Notes under the pieces: model-generated
Told to the model about the DNA's origin: nothing
The model's input: the letters and a program-made list of their open reading frames with translations, nothing else
Databases searched by the model: none
Program-made: the position numbers and the translations under genes
NCBI RefSeq assembly: GCF_001270495.1
Contig: NZ_LGUR01000117.1
Coordinates: 372,001 to 436,000, forward strand
Reading direction: 5' to 3'
DNA from: Streptomyces viridochromogenes
GTDB lineage: Bacteria > Actinomycetota > Actinomycetes > Streptomycetales > Streptomycetaceae
Length of the DNA: 64,000 nt
Shown: one piece after another, positions 48,694-56,448 of the stretch
Layout of the letters: each line of letters opens with the position of its first letter
Position numbering within the stretch: the first letter of the stretch is position 1

Positions 48694-49056
48694 ATGGGTC
48701 ATGGAGCCGTCACCACCGCGCAGGACGCAGCCGAGCGCGTACGTCTGGACGCGGCCAACGTGGCCAAGGTCGCCACCACCCTCCAGGCTCTCTCCACCCC
48801 ATCCCGCCTGCTGATCCTGGCGCGGCTGCGCGAAGGGCCCCTGCCGGCCACGGAGTTGGCGGCCGAGGTGGGCATGGAACAGTCCGCCTGCTCGCACCAG
48901 CTGCGGCTGCTGCGCAATCTGGGCCTGGTGGTGGGTGAGCGGCGCGGCCGTTCGGTCGTGTACGCCCTGCACGACCACCATGTCGCCGAGCTGCTCGACC
49001 AGGCCGTGTACCACGTGGAGCATCTGCGGCTGGGCATCAGCGACGCGGCCGACTGA
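48694..49056 (+). CDS. ArsR/SmtB family metal sensor, NmtR-like
   Basis: The 120-residue repressor has a winged helix (LATELAAEVGMEQSACSHQL region, about 49-70). Its C-terminal alpha5 helix DHHVAELLDQAVYHVEHLRL carries the D-x-H...H-x-x-H pattern of alpha5 metal sites (zinc, or nickel/cobalt in NmtR). It probably binds the dyad at 48,648 and represses itself; metal binding would release it. No metal transporter gene is next to it, so its other targets lie elsewhere. Confidence 0.85.
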   Translation: MGHGAVTTAQDAAERVRLDAANVAKVATTLQALSTPSRLLILARLREGPLPATELAAEVGMEQSACSHQLRLLRNLGLVVGERRGRSVVYALHDHHVAELLDQAVYHVEHLRLGISDAAD

Positions 49057-49065
49057 GACCGGTCG

Positions 49066-49545
49066 TTACGACGCCGACGGGCCCGGAGCCGGGCCCACGC
49101 CCCGCAACTGCTCGATCTTCCCGCCGAGTTGGGGACGGAGCTGTTCCAGCAGCTCCGGCTTCGCGCTGACCACCCAGCGGGTGCCGACGAGGTACTTGCC
49201 GCCGTAGACGGCGGCCGCGTCCAGCCAGGTGAGCTTGAGCTTCTCCTGCGGGAACGTCGTGATGAGGTAGTCGCCCCGCTTCGTCCGGCAGACTCCTTCA
49301 CGCAGTTCGTCCGCCTCGGTCCGGATCCTGACCTTGCAGCCGGTCAGGTCGGCGAGCACCTCGACCTTGGCCGGGGCCACCACGCCGGCCGCGGTGGCGG
49401 AGACGTTCGTCGGGCTGCTCTTCGCGGCGGAGCCTTCCTTGCCCTCGCCCCCGCCGCACGCGGTGGCCAGGAGCAGAAGAGCCAGGCTGCCGGTCGCCGT
49501 CGCGACGCGGCCGACGCGACCGGTGCGTCCTCGGTGTGCCTGCAC
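49066..49545 (-). CDS. Putative lipoprotein, unknown
   Basis: The 159-residue protein has a signal peptide ending in the lipobox LLLATAC (about residues 23-29) and a Gly/Ser/Thr-rich linker. A small globular region with two cysteines follows (TGCKVRIRTEADELREGVC), possibly a disulfide. GTG 49545 is selected because GAGGAAG lies 5-6 nt upstream; an in-frame GTG 30 nt earlier lacks a site. It is probably anchored outside the membrane. Confidence 0.72.
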   Translation of the reverse strand: MQAHRGRTGRVGRVATATGSLALLLLATACGGGEGKEGSAAKSSPTNVSATAAGVVAPAKVEVLADLTGCKVRIRTEADELREGVCRTKRGDYLITTFPQEKLKLTWLDAAAVYGGKYLVGTRWVVSAKPELLEQLRPQLGGKIEQLRGVGPAPGPSAS

Positions 49546-49634
49546 GAAGCTTCCTCGGTGTGACTGTGACTGCACGAAAGGTGGTACGGATCAGCACCGG
49601 ATGCCGTTCACCTCGTGGGTCACGGTCTGTTCGG

Positions 49635-50144
49635 TCAGCCGACCTGCGCGGCGAACGCCTCGTACGCCCGCTCGTCGAAGAGGACGAAGCGGACCTCCTC
49701 GACGTCGGTCTCCGCCTCGCGCACCGTGGCGACCGCGATGCGTGCGGCGTCCTGCAGCGGATAGCGGTAGACGCCGGTGGAGATCGCCGGGAAGGCGACG
49801 GTGCGGGCGCCGAGCTCGTCGGCGACCCGCAGGGACTCGCGGTAGCAGGAGGCGAGGAGGTCCGAGCGGTCCTCCTGGGCGGAGAAGACCGGGCCCACCG
49901 TATGGATCACCCAGCGGGCGTCCAGCTCCCCCGCCGTCGTGGCGACCGCCTGCCCCGTGGGCAGGCCCTTGCCGTACCGGGAGGCGCGCAGCTTGCGGCA
50001 CTCGTCGAGGATCGCGGGGCCGCCGCGGCGGTGGATCGCGCCGTCGACTCCTCCCCCACCGAGAAGGGAGGAGTTCGCGGCGTTGACGATCGCGTCCACG
50101 GTCTCGCGCGTGATGTCGCCCTGAACGAGCCTGATGGTGGTCAT
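49635..50144 (-). CDS. Macrodomain protein, O-acetyl-ADP-ribose deacetylase type
   Basis: The 169-residue protein is a complete MacroD-like domain: LVQGDITRETVDAIVNAANSS (about 5-25), LLGGGGVDGAIHRRGG (about 26-41), DARWVIHTVGPV and AFPAISTGVYRYPLQDAA. It binds ADP-ribose and should hydrolyse O-acetyl-ADP-ribose or mono-ADP-ribosyl esters. The sirtuin at 45,799 produces this substrate. Confidence 0.9.
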   Translation of the reverse strand: MTTIRLVQGDITRETVDAIVNAANSSLLGGGGVDGAIHRRGGPAILDECRKLRASRYGKGLPTGQAVATTAGELDARWVIHTVGPVFSAQEDRSDLLASCYRESLRVADELGARTVAFPAISTGVYRYPLQDAARIAVATVREAETDVEEVRFVLFDERAYEAFAAQVG

Positions 50145-50182
50145 GACTGCCTCTATAGCAGCCCTGGCCACCGGTGGCCGGT

Positions 50183-51370
50183 TCATGACCAGGCGATCGG
50201 CAGCGAGCGCACCCCGTGGACCGTGCTCGTCGAGAGGGCGAGCGACTCGGGCGGGGCCGTCATGCGCAGGGACGGGAGCCTGCGGAACAGGGCGGACAGG
50301 CCGAGGCGGAGTTCGGTGCGGGCGAGTGCCTGGCCGAGGCACTGGTGCAGCCCGTGACCGAAGGCGAGGTGGCCGCTCGCGTCGCGGCGGACGTCGAGGG
50401 CGTCGGGGTCGGCATACACGGACGGGTCACGGTTGGCGGCCTGCAACGCCACCACCACGCCCTCACCCGCGCGGATACGGACGCCGGAGAGGTCGACGTC
50501 CTCCGTGGCGACCCGCCGTATCCCGGAGTGGATGACGGTCAGATGGCGCAGGAGTTCCTCCACGGCGCCCGGCCACAGGGAGTCGTCCGTGCGCAGGGCG
50601 TCGAGCTGGGCCGGGTTCTGCAGCAGGGCGATCACAGCCAGCGGGAACATGTTGGCTGTCGTCTCGTGGCCCGCCAGGAGCAGGAGGGAGACCATACCGG
50701 TGGCCTCGTCGAGCGTGGCCTCGCCGGTCGCCACGCGCTGCGCGGCCAGCCGGGAGATCAGGTCGTCGGCGGGGTCGTGCGCGCGTCGCTCGATGAGGGC
50801 GCGCAGATAGCCGTAGAGCGCCATGCGGGCGGACATCGCCTCGGCCGGGTCGCCGGCGACGCTGGTGAGGGCGTTGGACTTCGCGCGGAAGAAGCCGTGG
50901 TCCTCGTAGGGGACGCCGAGCAGCTCGCAGATGGCGAGGGTGGGGAGCGGCAGCGCGTACGACGCGACCAGGTCCGCCTCCGTGGCGTCGCCGTCCGTCA
51001 TCGCGTCCAGCAGGTCGTCGCAGATCCGCTGGACGGCGCCCTCCATCTGCTCGATGCGCCGGAAGGTGAAGTCGGGGATGAGCATGCGGCGCAGCCGGGT
51101 GTGGTCCGGCGGGTCCATCTGGTGGAAGAGGCCGGGGGCCTGCGGCGGGGCACCGGGGCGGGTGTGGGGGAAGGCGGGGTGGTTGGCGTCGGCGCTGAAG
51201 CGCGGGTCGGCGAGGACCGTGCGGGCGTCCTCGTGACCGGTGACGAGCCAGGGGCTGTTGTCGCCCCAGATCGTCACCCGGCGGACCGGCTCCTCGGACT
51301 GCCACTTGGCGTACTCGGGGGCCGGGTCGAGCAGGGGGCGGATGGCGGGTAGGGACGGGTACGTCGTCAT
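50183..51370 (-). CDS. Cytochrome P450, last gene of the ebo-like operon
   Basis: The 395-residue monooxygenase has the I-helix LLLAGHETTANM (about 235-246), EELLRHLTVIHSGIRR (E-x-x-R equivalent) and the heme-binding FGHGLHQCLGQALAR with Cys near residue 344. Its ATG overlaps the stop of the phosphodiesterase-like gene (ATGA), so it is translationally coupled to the ebo-type genes. It probably oxidises the same unknown metabolite. The same frame stays open upstream for 386 codons, but that part is a shadow of the preceding gene. Confidence 0.93.
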   Translation of the reverse strand: MTTYPSLPAIRPLLDPAPEYAKWQSEEPVRRVTIWGDNSPWLVTGHEDARTVLADPRFSADANHPAFPHTRPGAPPQAPGLFHQMDPPDHTRLRRMLIPDFTFRRIEQMEGAVQRICDDLLDAMTDGDATEADLVASYALPLPTLAICELLGVPYEDHGFFRAKSNALTSVAGDPAEAMSARMALYGYLRALIERRAHDPADDLISRLAAQRVATGEATLDEATGMVSLLLLAGHETTANMFPLAVIALLQNPAQLDALRTDDSLWPGAVEELLRHLTVIHSGIRRVATEDVDLSGVRIRAGEGVVVALQAANRDPSVYADPDALDVRRDASGHLAFGHGLHQCLGQALARTELRLGLSALFRRLPSLRMTAPPESLALSTSTVHGVRSLPIAWS

Positions 51371-52755
51371 TTCTCGGTTCCTTCGGTGTGCAGGTCCGCG
51401 AGGGTGAGGAGCAGGGACTTGACGTCGGTGGCCGCGTACGCCTCCTTCGCCCCGTCCGGCCGCGAGCACAGCAGTACGGGGCCGTCGGCGGGGTCGCCGG
51501 GCAGGCGACCGTGGCTGCCGCGGACGCCGGACGGGTCCAGGGGGACCGTCTTGAGGCGGTAGCGGAAGCCGAGCTTCTTGCGGGCGACCTGGCCGACGGC
51601 ACGCAGTTTCACCGCGGGGACCGTCTCGTCGTAGAGAAGCTCGGCGGGGTCGTAGCCGGGCTTGCGGTGGATCTCGACCTGGCGGGCGAAGTCGGGGGCG
51701 CGGTCGTCGTCCAGCCAGTAGTAGTACGTGAACCAGGCGTCGGGGTCGGCGAGTGCGACGAGTTCGCCGGAGCGCTCGTGGTCCAGGCCGTGAGCCGCCT
51801 TGCCCTCCGTGTCCAGCACCCGTTCCACGCCGTCGAGTCCGGCGACGATCTTCGCGACCGCCTCGGTGTCGGCCGGGTCGCGGACGTAGACGTGGGCGAC
51901 CTGGTGGTCGGCGACCGCGAAGGCGCGTGACGTCCACGGGTCGAGGTACTCCATGCCGTCCTGCGTGTACACCTCCAGCAGCCCTGCCCGGCGCAGGGCG
52001 CGGTTGATGTCGACCGGGCGGGAGACGGGCGTGATGCCGTACTCGCTGAGCGCCACGACGGTCGCGCCCTGGCTCAGGAAGTGGTCGATCAACGGGCGCA
52101 GGGCGTCGTCGAGTTGGCGGGCGGCCTGGATGGTGGCGGGTGAGTCGGGGCCGGAGCGCTGGGGCTCGTAGTCCATCTGCGGGATGTAGACGAGGGTGAG
52201 GTCGGGGCGCTTCTCGTCGAAGACCTGGCGGGCGGCTGCCAGGATCCACTGGGTGGAGGGCATGCCCGCGTTCGGCCCCCAGTAGGTGAAGAGGGGGAAC
52301 GGGCCGAGCCGGTCGGTGAGTTCGTCGTGCAGGGACGGCGGCCAGGTGTAGCAGTCGGGTTCCTTGCGGCCGTCGGAGTAGTAGACGGGGCGCGGGGTGA
52401 CCGTCCAGTCGACGTCGGCGCCCATCGCGTACCACCAGCAGATGTTGGCGACCTTGTAGTCGGGGTCGGTCCTGCGGGCCGTCTCCCAGATCTTCTCGCC
52501 GCCGACGAGCGCGTTGTGCTGGCGCCACAGCATGACTTCGCCGAGGTCGCGGAAGTACCAGCCGTTCGCCACCGCGCCGTGCGTGGAAGGGGGTTCGCCG
52601 GTGAGGAGCGTGGACTGGACCGTGCAGGTCACGGCGGGGAGCACGGTGTCGAGCCGGGCCTGGAAACCGCGGTCGCCGAGGGCGGCGACGGACGGCATGT
52701 GCTTCAGGAGGTTCGGGGTGAGGCCGACGATGTCGAGTACGACCACACGGTTCAT
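51367..52755 (-). CDS. Alkaline-phosphatase-superfamily phosphodiesterase, EboF-like
   Basis: The 462-residue protein is a type I phosphodiesterase/nucleotide pyrophosphatase-like enzyme. It has VVVLDIVGLTPNLL (first metal Asp), LDTVLPAVTCTVQSTLLTGE (catalytic Thr region, about 35-54), THGAVANGWYFRD, YIPQMDYEPQRSGPDS and HQVAHVYVRDP. In ebo clusters a protein of this family (EboF) occurs with EboA-E. The substrate is unknown. The start overlaps the end of the eboE-like gene by 4 nt. Confidence 0.85.
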   Translation of the reverse strand: MNRVVVLDIVGLTPNLLKHMPSVAALGDRGFQARLDTVLPAVTCTVQSTLLTGEPPSTHGAVANGWYFRDLGEVMLWRQHNALVGGEKIWETARRTDPDYKVANICWWYAMGADVDWTVTPRPVYYSDGRKEPDCYTWPPSLHDELTDRLGPFPLFTYWGPNAGMPSTQWILAAARQVFDEKRPDLTLVYIPQMDYEPQRSGPDSPATIQAARQLDDALRPLIDHFLSQGATVVALSEYGITPVSRPVDINRALRRAGLLEVYTQDGMEYLDPWTSRAFAVADHQVAHVYVRDPADTEAVAKIVAGLDGVERVLDTEGKAAHGLDHERSGELVALADPDAWFTYYYWLDDDRAPDFARQVEIHRKPGYDPAELLYDETVPAVKLRAVGQVARKKLGFRYRLKTVPLDPSGVRGSHGRLPGDPADGPVLLCSRPDGAKEAYAATDVKSLLLTLADLHTEGTEK

Positions 52756-53909
52756 GAGGGGTCCTCCTTGAGGCCGAGACCGGTCAACCGGTCGCGGGCC
52801 CAGGCGAGTTCGGCGGCGATGCCGCCGGCCAGGTCGGCGGGCGGGTCGGGGAGGACGGACCAGGTGTAGGTCTCGACCTCGATGTGGTCGCAGTGTGCGG
52901 AGGGCCCGCCCAGCAGCCCGGCGAGGACCTGGTCGAGCTGGTCGGCCGTCGTACGCAGCGGGGGTTCGGGGTCGGTGTGCAGCGGGGCGTGGAAGTGGAC
53001 GCGCCAGGGGCCGGCGTCGGCGGGAAGCTCGCCGGCGAGGGCGTCCGGGAGGTCGTCCACACCGAGGACGTCACCGTCGCCGCTGGTCCGGGTCTGGTGC
53101 AGGAACCGGGGTTCGGCGAGCCGGTGCAGGGCCGCGCGGGCGGCGGGGTCGGCCGGGTCCGCGGCCTCCACCGCGCAGGACGCCTGGAGTTTGACCACGG
53201 GCATCCCGGCTTCCGCGAGCCGACGCAGGGCCTCGGCAGGCTGCTCGAACTGCACGGCGAGATGGCAGGCGTCGAGGCAGATGCCGAGCCGGTCGGGATC
53301 CAGTCCGCCCAGCTCCCGCACCGCCTGCGTGGTGGTCTCGACGACGCACCCGGGTTCCGGTTCGAAGCCCACGCGGATACGGCGGCCGGTCCACGCTTCG
53401 AGCGCCGCGAGCCCCGTGGTCAGCCGGTCCAGGGCGTGCCGCGCCTCCTCGGCGCAGACGGGCGTCCACGGGGTGCGCCACGCGAGCGGCAGGGTGGAGA
53501 CGCTGCCGTGGTCGACGTGGTCCGGGAGGAGGGCGGCAAGGACGCGGGCGCAGTCCAGGGTGTAGTTCAGCCGGGCCTCGTCGGCCCAGTCGGGCTCGTA
53601 CACGTCCTTCTTGACGACCTCGCGGTGGAACCCGGCGTACGGGAAGGCGTTGAGGGTGACGGTCTCCAGCCCGCGCGCCCGCAGTTCGGTCCTCAGACGT
53701 GCCAACGCGCTCTCGTCATCGGCGAGTTCCGTGACGACGGGACGCGCCAGCCACAGCCCGATGCCTAGCCGGTCGGTGCCGAGGCGTTCCCGCACGGGCT
53801 CGGCGTGGTCGGCGAGTTGGGCGATGACGCCCTCCAGGTCCTCCGCCTGGTGAACGTTGCTGCAGTAGCCGAGGTGGACGGTCGTACCGTCCGGGTGCAG
53901 AAAGCGCAT
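52752..53909 (-). CDS. eboE: Xylose-isomerase-like TIM-barrel protein, EboE
   Basis: The 385-residue protein begins with HLGYCSNVHQAEDLEGVIAQ (about 12-31), the recognisable start of EboE metabolite-traffic proteins. It continues with barrel strands LNAFPYAGFH, FEPEPGCVVETTTQ and GICLDACHLAVQFE containing metal-site-like E, D and H residues. The reaction is unknown. It lies 7 nt after the TatD-like gene and overlaps the phosphodiesterase gene. Confidence 0.82.
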   Translation of the reverse strand: MRFLHPDGTTVHLGYCSNVHQAEDLEGVIAQLADHAEPVRERLGTDRLGIGLWLARPVVTELADDESALARLRTELRARGLETVTLNAFPYAGFHREVVKKDVYEPDWADEARLNYTLDCARVLAALLPDHVDHGSVSTLPLAWRTPWTPVCAEEARHALDRLTTGLAALEAWTGRRIRVGFEPEPGCVVETTTQAVRELGGLDPDRLGICLDACHLAVQFEQPAEALRRLAEAGMPVVKLQASCAVEAADPADPAARAALHRLAEPRFLHQTRTSGDGDVLGVDDLPDALAGELPADAGPWRVHFHAPLHTDPEPPLRTTADQLDQVLAGLLGGPSAHCDHIEVETYTWSVLPDPPADLAGGIAAELAWARDRLTGLGLKEDPS

Positions 53910-53916
53910 GGGCTGC

Positions 53917-54771
53917 TCACGCTCCCCCGCGACGTATGGAGTTCCCCTGGAAGGTGGCCAGCTCGTCCGGCTTGGGCTCGTCCAGCTCCAGTCGCCCGCT
54001 CTGGTCGTAGAAGGCGACGGGGTTGCGCCACAGCACCTCGTCCACGGCGTCGTCGTCGAACCCGGCGGCGAGCATGGCGTCGGCGGTCCTGCGGGTCTTC
54101 AGCGGGTCCGAACGCCCCCAGTCCGCGGCGGAGTTCACGAGCATCCGCTCCGTCCCGTGCTCCTTGAGGATCTCGACCATCCGGTCCTCGCTCATCTTGG
54201 TCTTGGGGTAGATCGAGAACCCGGCCCAGCAACCGCTGTCGAGGACCATGCCGACGGTGAGCTCGTTGAGGTGGTCGAGGACGACGAGTTCGGGGGCGAT
54301 GCCCGACTCGCGTACGACGTCCAGGGTGCGCCGGGTGCCGGCCGCCTTGTCGCGGTGCGGGGTGTGCACGAGGGCGGGCAGCTCGTGCTCGATCGCGAGC
54401 TGGAGCTGACGGGCGAGCGCCTCGTCCTCCTCCGGGGTCATCGAGTCGTAGCCGATCTCGCCGACGGCGACGACCCGGTCCTTGGCGAGGTAGCGGTCCA
54501 GTTCGTCGAGGACCGGGAGGCAACGCGGGTCGTTGGCCTCCTTCGGGTTGAGCGCGATCGTGCAGAAGTGCTGGATGCCGAACTGGGCGGCGCGGTACGG
54601 CTCCCAGCCCAGCAGCCCGTCGAAGTAGTCGTAGAAGCTCTCGGGCGAGGTGCGGGGCTGGCCGAGCCAGAAGGCGGGCTCGACGACGGCGCGCACCCCG
54701 GCGGCGTACATCGCCTCGTAGTCGTCGGTCGTGCGGGAGGTCATGTGGATATGGGGGTCGAAGATGCGCAC
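53917..54771 (-). CDS. eboB: TatD-like metal hydrolase, EboB
   Basis: The 284-residue amidohydrolase-fold protein has the metal ligands DPHIHMTSRT (H-x-H, about 4-13), VGEIGYDSMT (E, about 115-124), LVHTPHRDK and VLDHLN (H) and NSAADWGRSDP (D). TatD-family members are hydrolases or nucleases; EboB proteins are thought to act in metabolite handling. GTG 54771 has GAAGAGGG upstream, 2 nt after the EboA stop. Confidence 0.82.
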   Translation of the reverse strand: MRIFDPHIHMTSRTTDDYEAMYAAGVRAVVEPAFWLGQPRTSPESFYDYFDGLLGWEPYRAAQFGIQHFCTIALNPKEANDPRCLPVLDELDRYLAKDRVVAVGEIGYDSMTPEEDEALARQLQLAIEHELPALVHTPHRDKAAGTRRTLDVVRESGIAPELVVLDHLNELTVGMVLDSGCWAGFSIYPKTKMSEDRMVEILKEHGTERMLVNSAADWGRSDPLKTRRTADAMLAAGFDDDAVDEVLWRNPVAFYDQSGRLELDEPKPDELATFQGNSIRRGGA

Positions 54772-54773
54772 GG

Positions 54774-55496
54774 TCAGCCCTCTTCCTTGAATACGTCCGC
54801 GAGTGGGTCCGTGGTGGGTGCGTGCCGGAGTGTCTGCTGGAGCGCGTGGTCGAGTTCGGCGCCGACGATGTCCGGGAAGGCACGGACGACGGGCCCGATG
54901 TCCTGGGGCACGTCCCGGCCGGCGACGATCCGCTCCTGGGCGAAGTCGGCGAGCATCCGGGCCAGTTCACGGTCGGCGCGGGTGCCGAGGCCGGTGACGC
55001 GGTCCAGCGGGATCCCGCAGAAGACGCACTTCAGTACGGCCTGGCGGAACTCGGCGTCGGGGAGGCGCGCGGCGGCGTACGGCCCGAGGGCGGCCTCGAT
55101 CAGGGTGGTGTCGTTGCCGCGCAGCGCCTCCCGTACGAGGGGCAGCGCGAGGTCGCCCAGGTCGAGCAGGGGCAGGGTGCGCAGGACGGCGCGTCGTTCC
55201 GCCGGGTCGCCGTGCCGGTGGAGGCGGGTGACCTCGTCGGCGAGCTCCTGACCGCGCAGGGGCAGTGCGGTGATGAGGACGGCCCGGGCGGCCTCGTCGA
55301 CGGTCCAGTAGTGGTCCATACGGCCGTGTCCGCAGCGCCTTCGAACGGCGGGGAACAGGCGCCGCACGGCAGCGGGTTCGGCGGCGACCTCGGCGGCGCT
55401 CTCGTCCAGCCAGGTGCGGGTCGTGGGATCCAGTACGGCGATCAGGGCGGGGTGGGGGTCCGGCGGGGCCGAGAGGGAGGCGGTCGTGACGGCCAT
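54774..55496 (-). CDS. eboA: EboA-domain protein
   Basis: The 240-residue helical protein shows WTVDEAARAVLITALP (about 67-82), DLALPLVREALRGNDTTLIE, and the characteristic VLKCVFCGIPLDRVTGL (about 154-170). ADRELARMLADFAQERIVAGR follows. These fit the EboA domain, whose biochemical role is unknown. It is coupled to eboB with a 2-nt gap. Confidence 0.82.
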   Translation of the reverse strand: MAVTTASLSAPPDPHPALIAVLDPTTRTWLDESAAEVAAEPAAVRRLFPAVRRRCGHGRMDHYWTVDEAARAVLITALPLRGQELADEVTRLHRHGDPAERRAVLRTLPLLDLGDLALPLVREALRGNDTTLIEAALGPYAAARLPDAEFRQAVLKCVFCGIPLDRVTGLGTRADRELARMLADFAQERIVAGRDVPQDIGPVVRAFPDIVGAELDHALQQTLRHAPTTDPLADVFKEEG

Positions 55497-55559
55497 GGAG
55501 GAACAGCCTTCTGCGAGGTGGGAGGAGTGGGGCGGGAAGGAGAGCGGGCGGGGCGGTGA

Positions 55560-56414
55560 CTAACGGACCGCGCGCAGGAACTCGATCGAGCGGCGGGCGA
55601 CGTCGGGCGCGTCGAGCGAGCCGCCCTGGATCTCCACGGAGATCAGGCCGCGGTGGTTCAGGTCGCGCAGGGCGTCCAGGACGGGCGGGAAGTCGATCTC
55701 GCCGGCGCCGAATTCGAGGTGCTGGTGGATGCCGCGGCGCATGTCCTCGATCTGCACATTGCGCAGAAGCGGTGCCGCGTCGTGCACGCAGTCCAGCACG
55801 GAACGTTTCTCCACGCAGTGCGCGTGACCGATGTCCAGGGTGATCCCGAACAGCTCGTGCCCGTCCACCAGTTGGGCGAGGTGCAGGCAGCGCTCCACGG
55901 TGTCGACGAACATGTACGGCTCCGGCTCGAAGGCCAGCGCCACCCCGTACCTCTCCGCGGTCTCCAGCACGGTCTCGACCCCGGCCGCGAGCCGCTTCCA
56001 CGCGTCCCGCTCCGGCAGCCCGTCCGGCACCGGGCCGCTGCACAGGTGGACTGTGGGCGAGCCGAGGTCCGCGGCGATGCGCAGGGCTCGCCGCAGCAGG
56101 TCGATCCTCGCCCCGGAGCCGTCCGACATCAGCGTGGGCAGGTGCTTGCCCCAGGGGTCGAGGAGGAACGGCGCGCCGGTCTCCACCGTCACTTCCAGTC
56201 CGTGCCGCCCGAGCTGCCGCGCGAGGGCGGCGACGTGCCGGGGCAGCTCGTCGGCGTACGGGTCGAGATGGCCGTGGTCGAGGGTGAGGGCGACGCCGTC
56301 GTAGCCGAGGTCGGCGAGGACGACGAGGACATCGGTCAGCCGGTGATGGGTGAAGCCGTTGGTGCCGTAGCCGAACTTGAGAGGGGTGGAGGGAGTAGTG
56401 GGGGGAGGTCTCAT
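55560..56414 (-). CDS. Sugar phosphate isomerase/epimerase-like protein of the ebo operon
   Basis: The 284-residue TIM-barrel (AP-endonuclease-2 fold) has FGYGTNGFTHHRL, YDGVALTLDHGHLDPYADEL, LAFEPEPYMFVDTVERCLHL (E metal ligand), ITLDIGHAHCVEKRS (D, H ligands) and QIEDMRRGIHQHLEFGAGEID. It probably isomerises or binds a sugar-like substrate. It is a second sugar-isomerase-type gene in the operon in addition to eboE. ATG 56414 follows GAGGAATCC. Confidence 0.82.
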   Translation of the reverse strand: MRPPPTTPSTPLKFGYGTNGFTHHRLTDVLVVLADLGYDGVALTLDHGHLDPYADELPRHVAALARQLGRHGLEVTVETGAPFLLDPWGKHLPTLMSDGSGARIDLLRRALRIAADLGSPTVHLCSGPVPDGLPERDAWKRLAAGVETVLETAERYGVALAFEPEPYMFVDTVERCLHLAQLVDGHELFGITLDIGHAHCVEKRSVLDCVHDAAPLLRNVQIEDMRRGIHQHLEFGAGEIDFPPVLDALRDLNHRGLISVEIQGGSLDAPDVARRSIEFLRAVR

Positions 56415-56448
56415 GGTGCGGATTCCTCACACGGAGGTGCGGTGGGTC

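Noticed and set aside
51371-52528. N-terminal extension that would make the P450 a 781-residue fusion
   Set aside because: The extension overlaps the phosphodiesterase-like gene in another frame and is Arg/Pro-rich shadow sequence; ATG 51370 gives the normal P450 length and an ATGA overlap.
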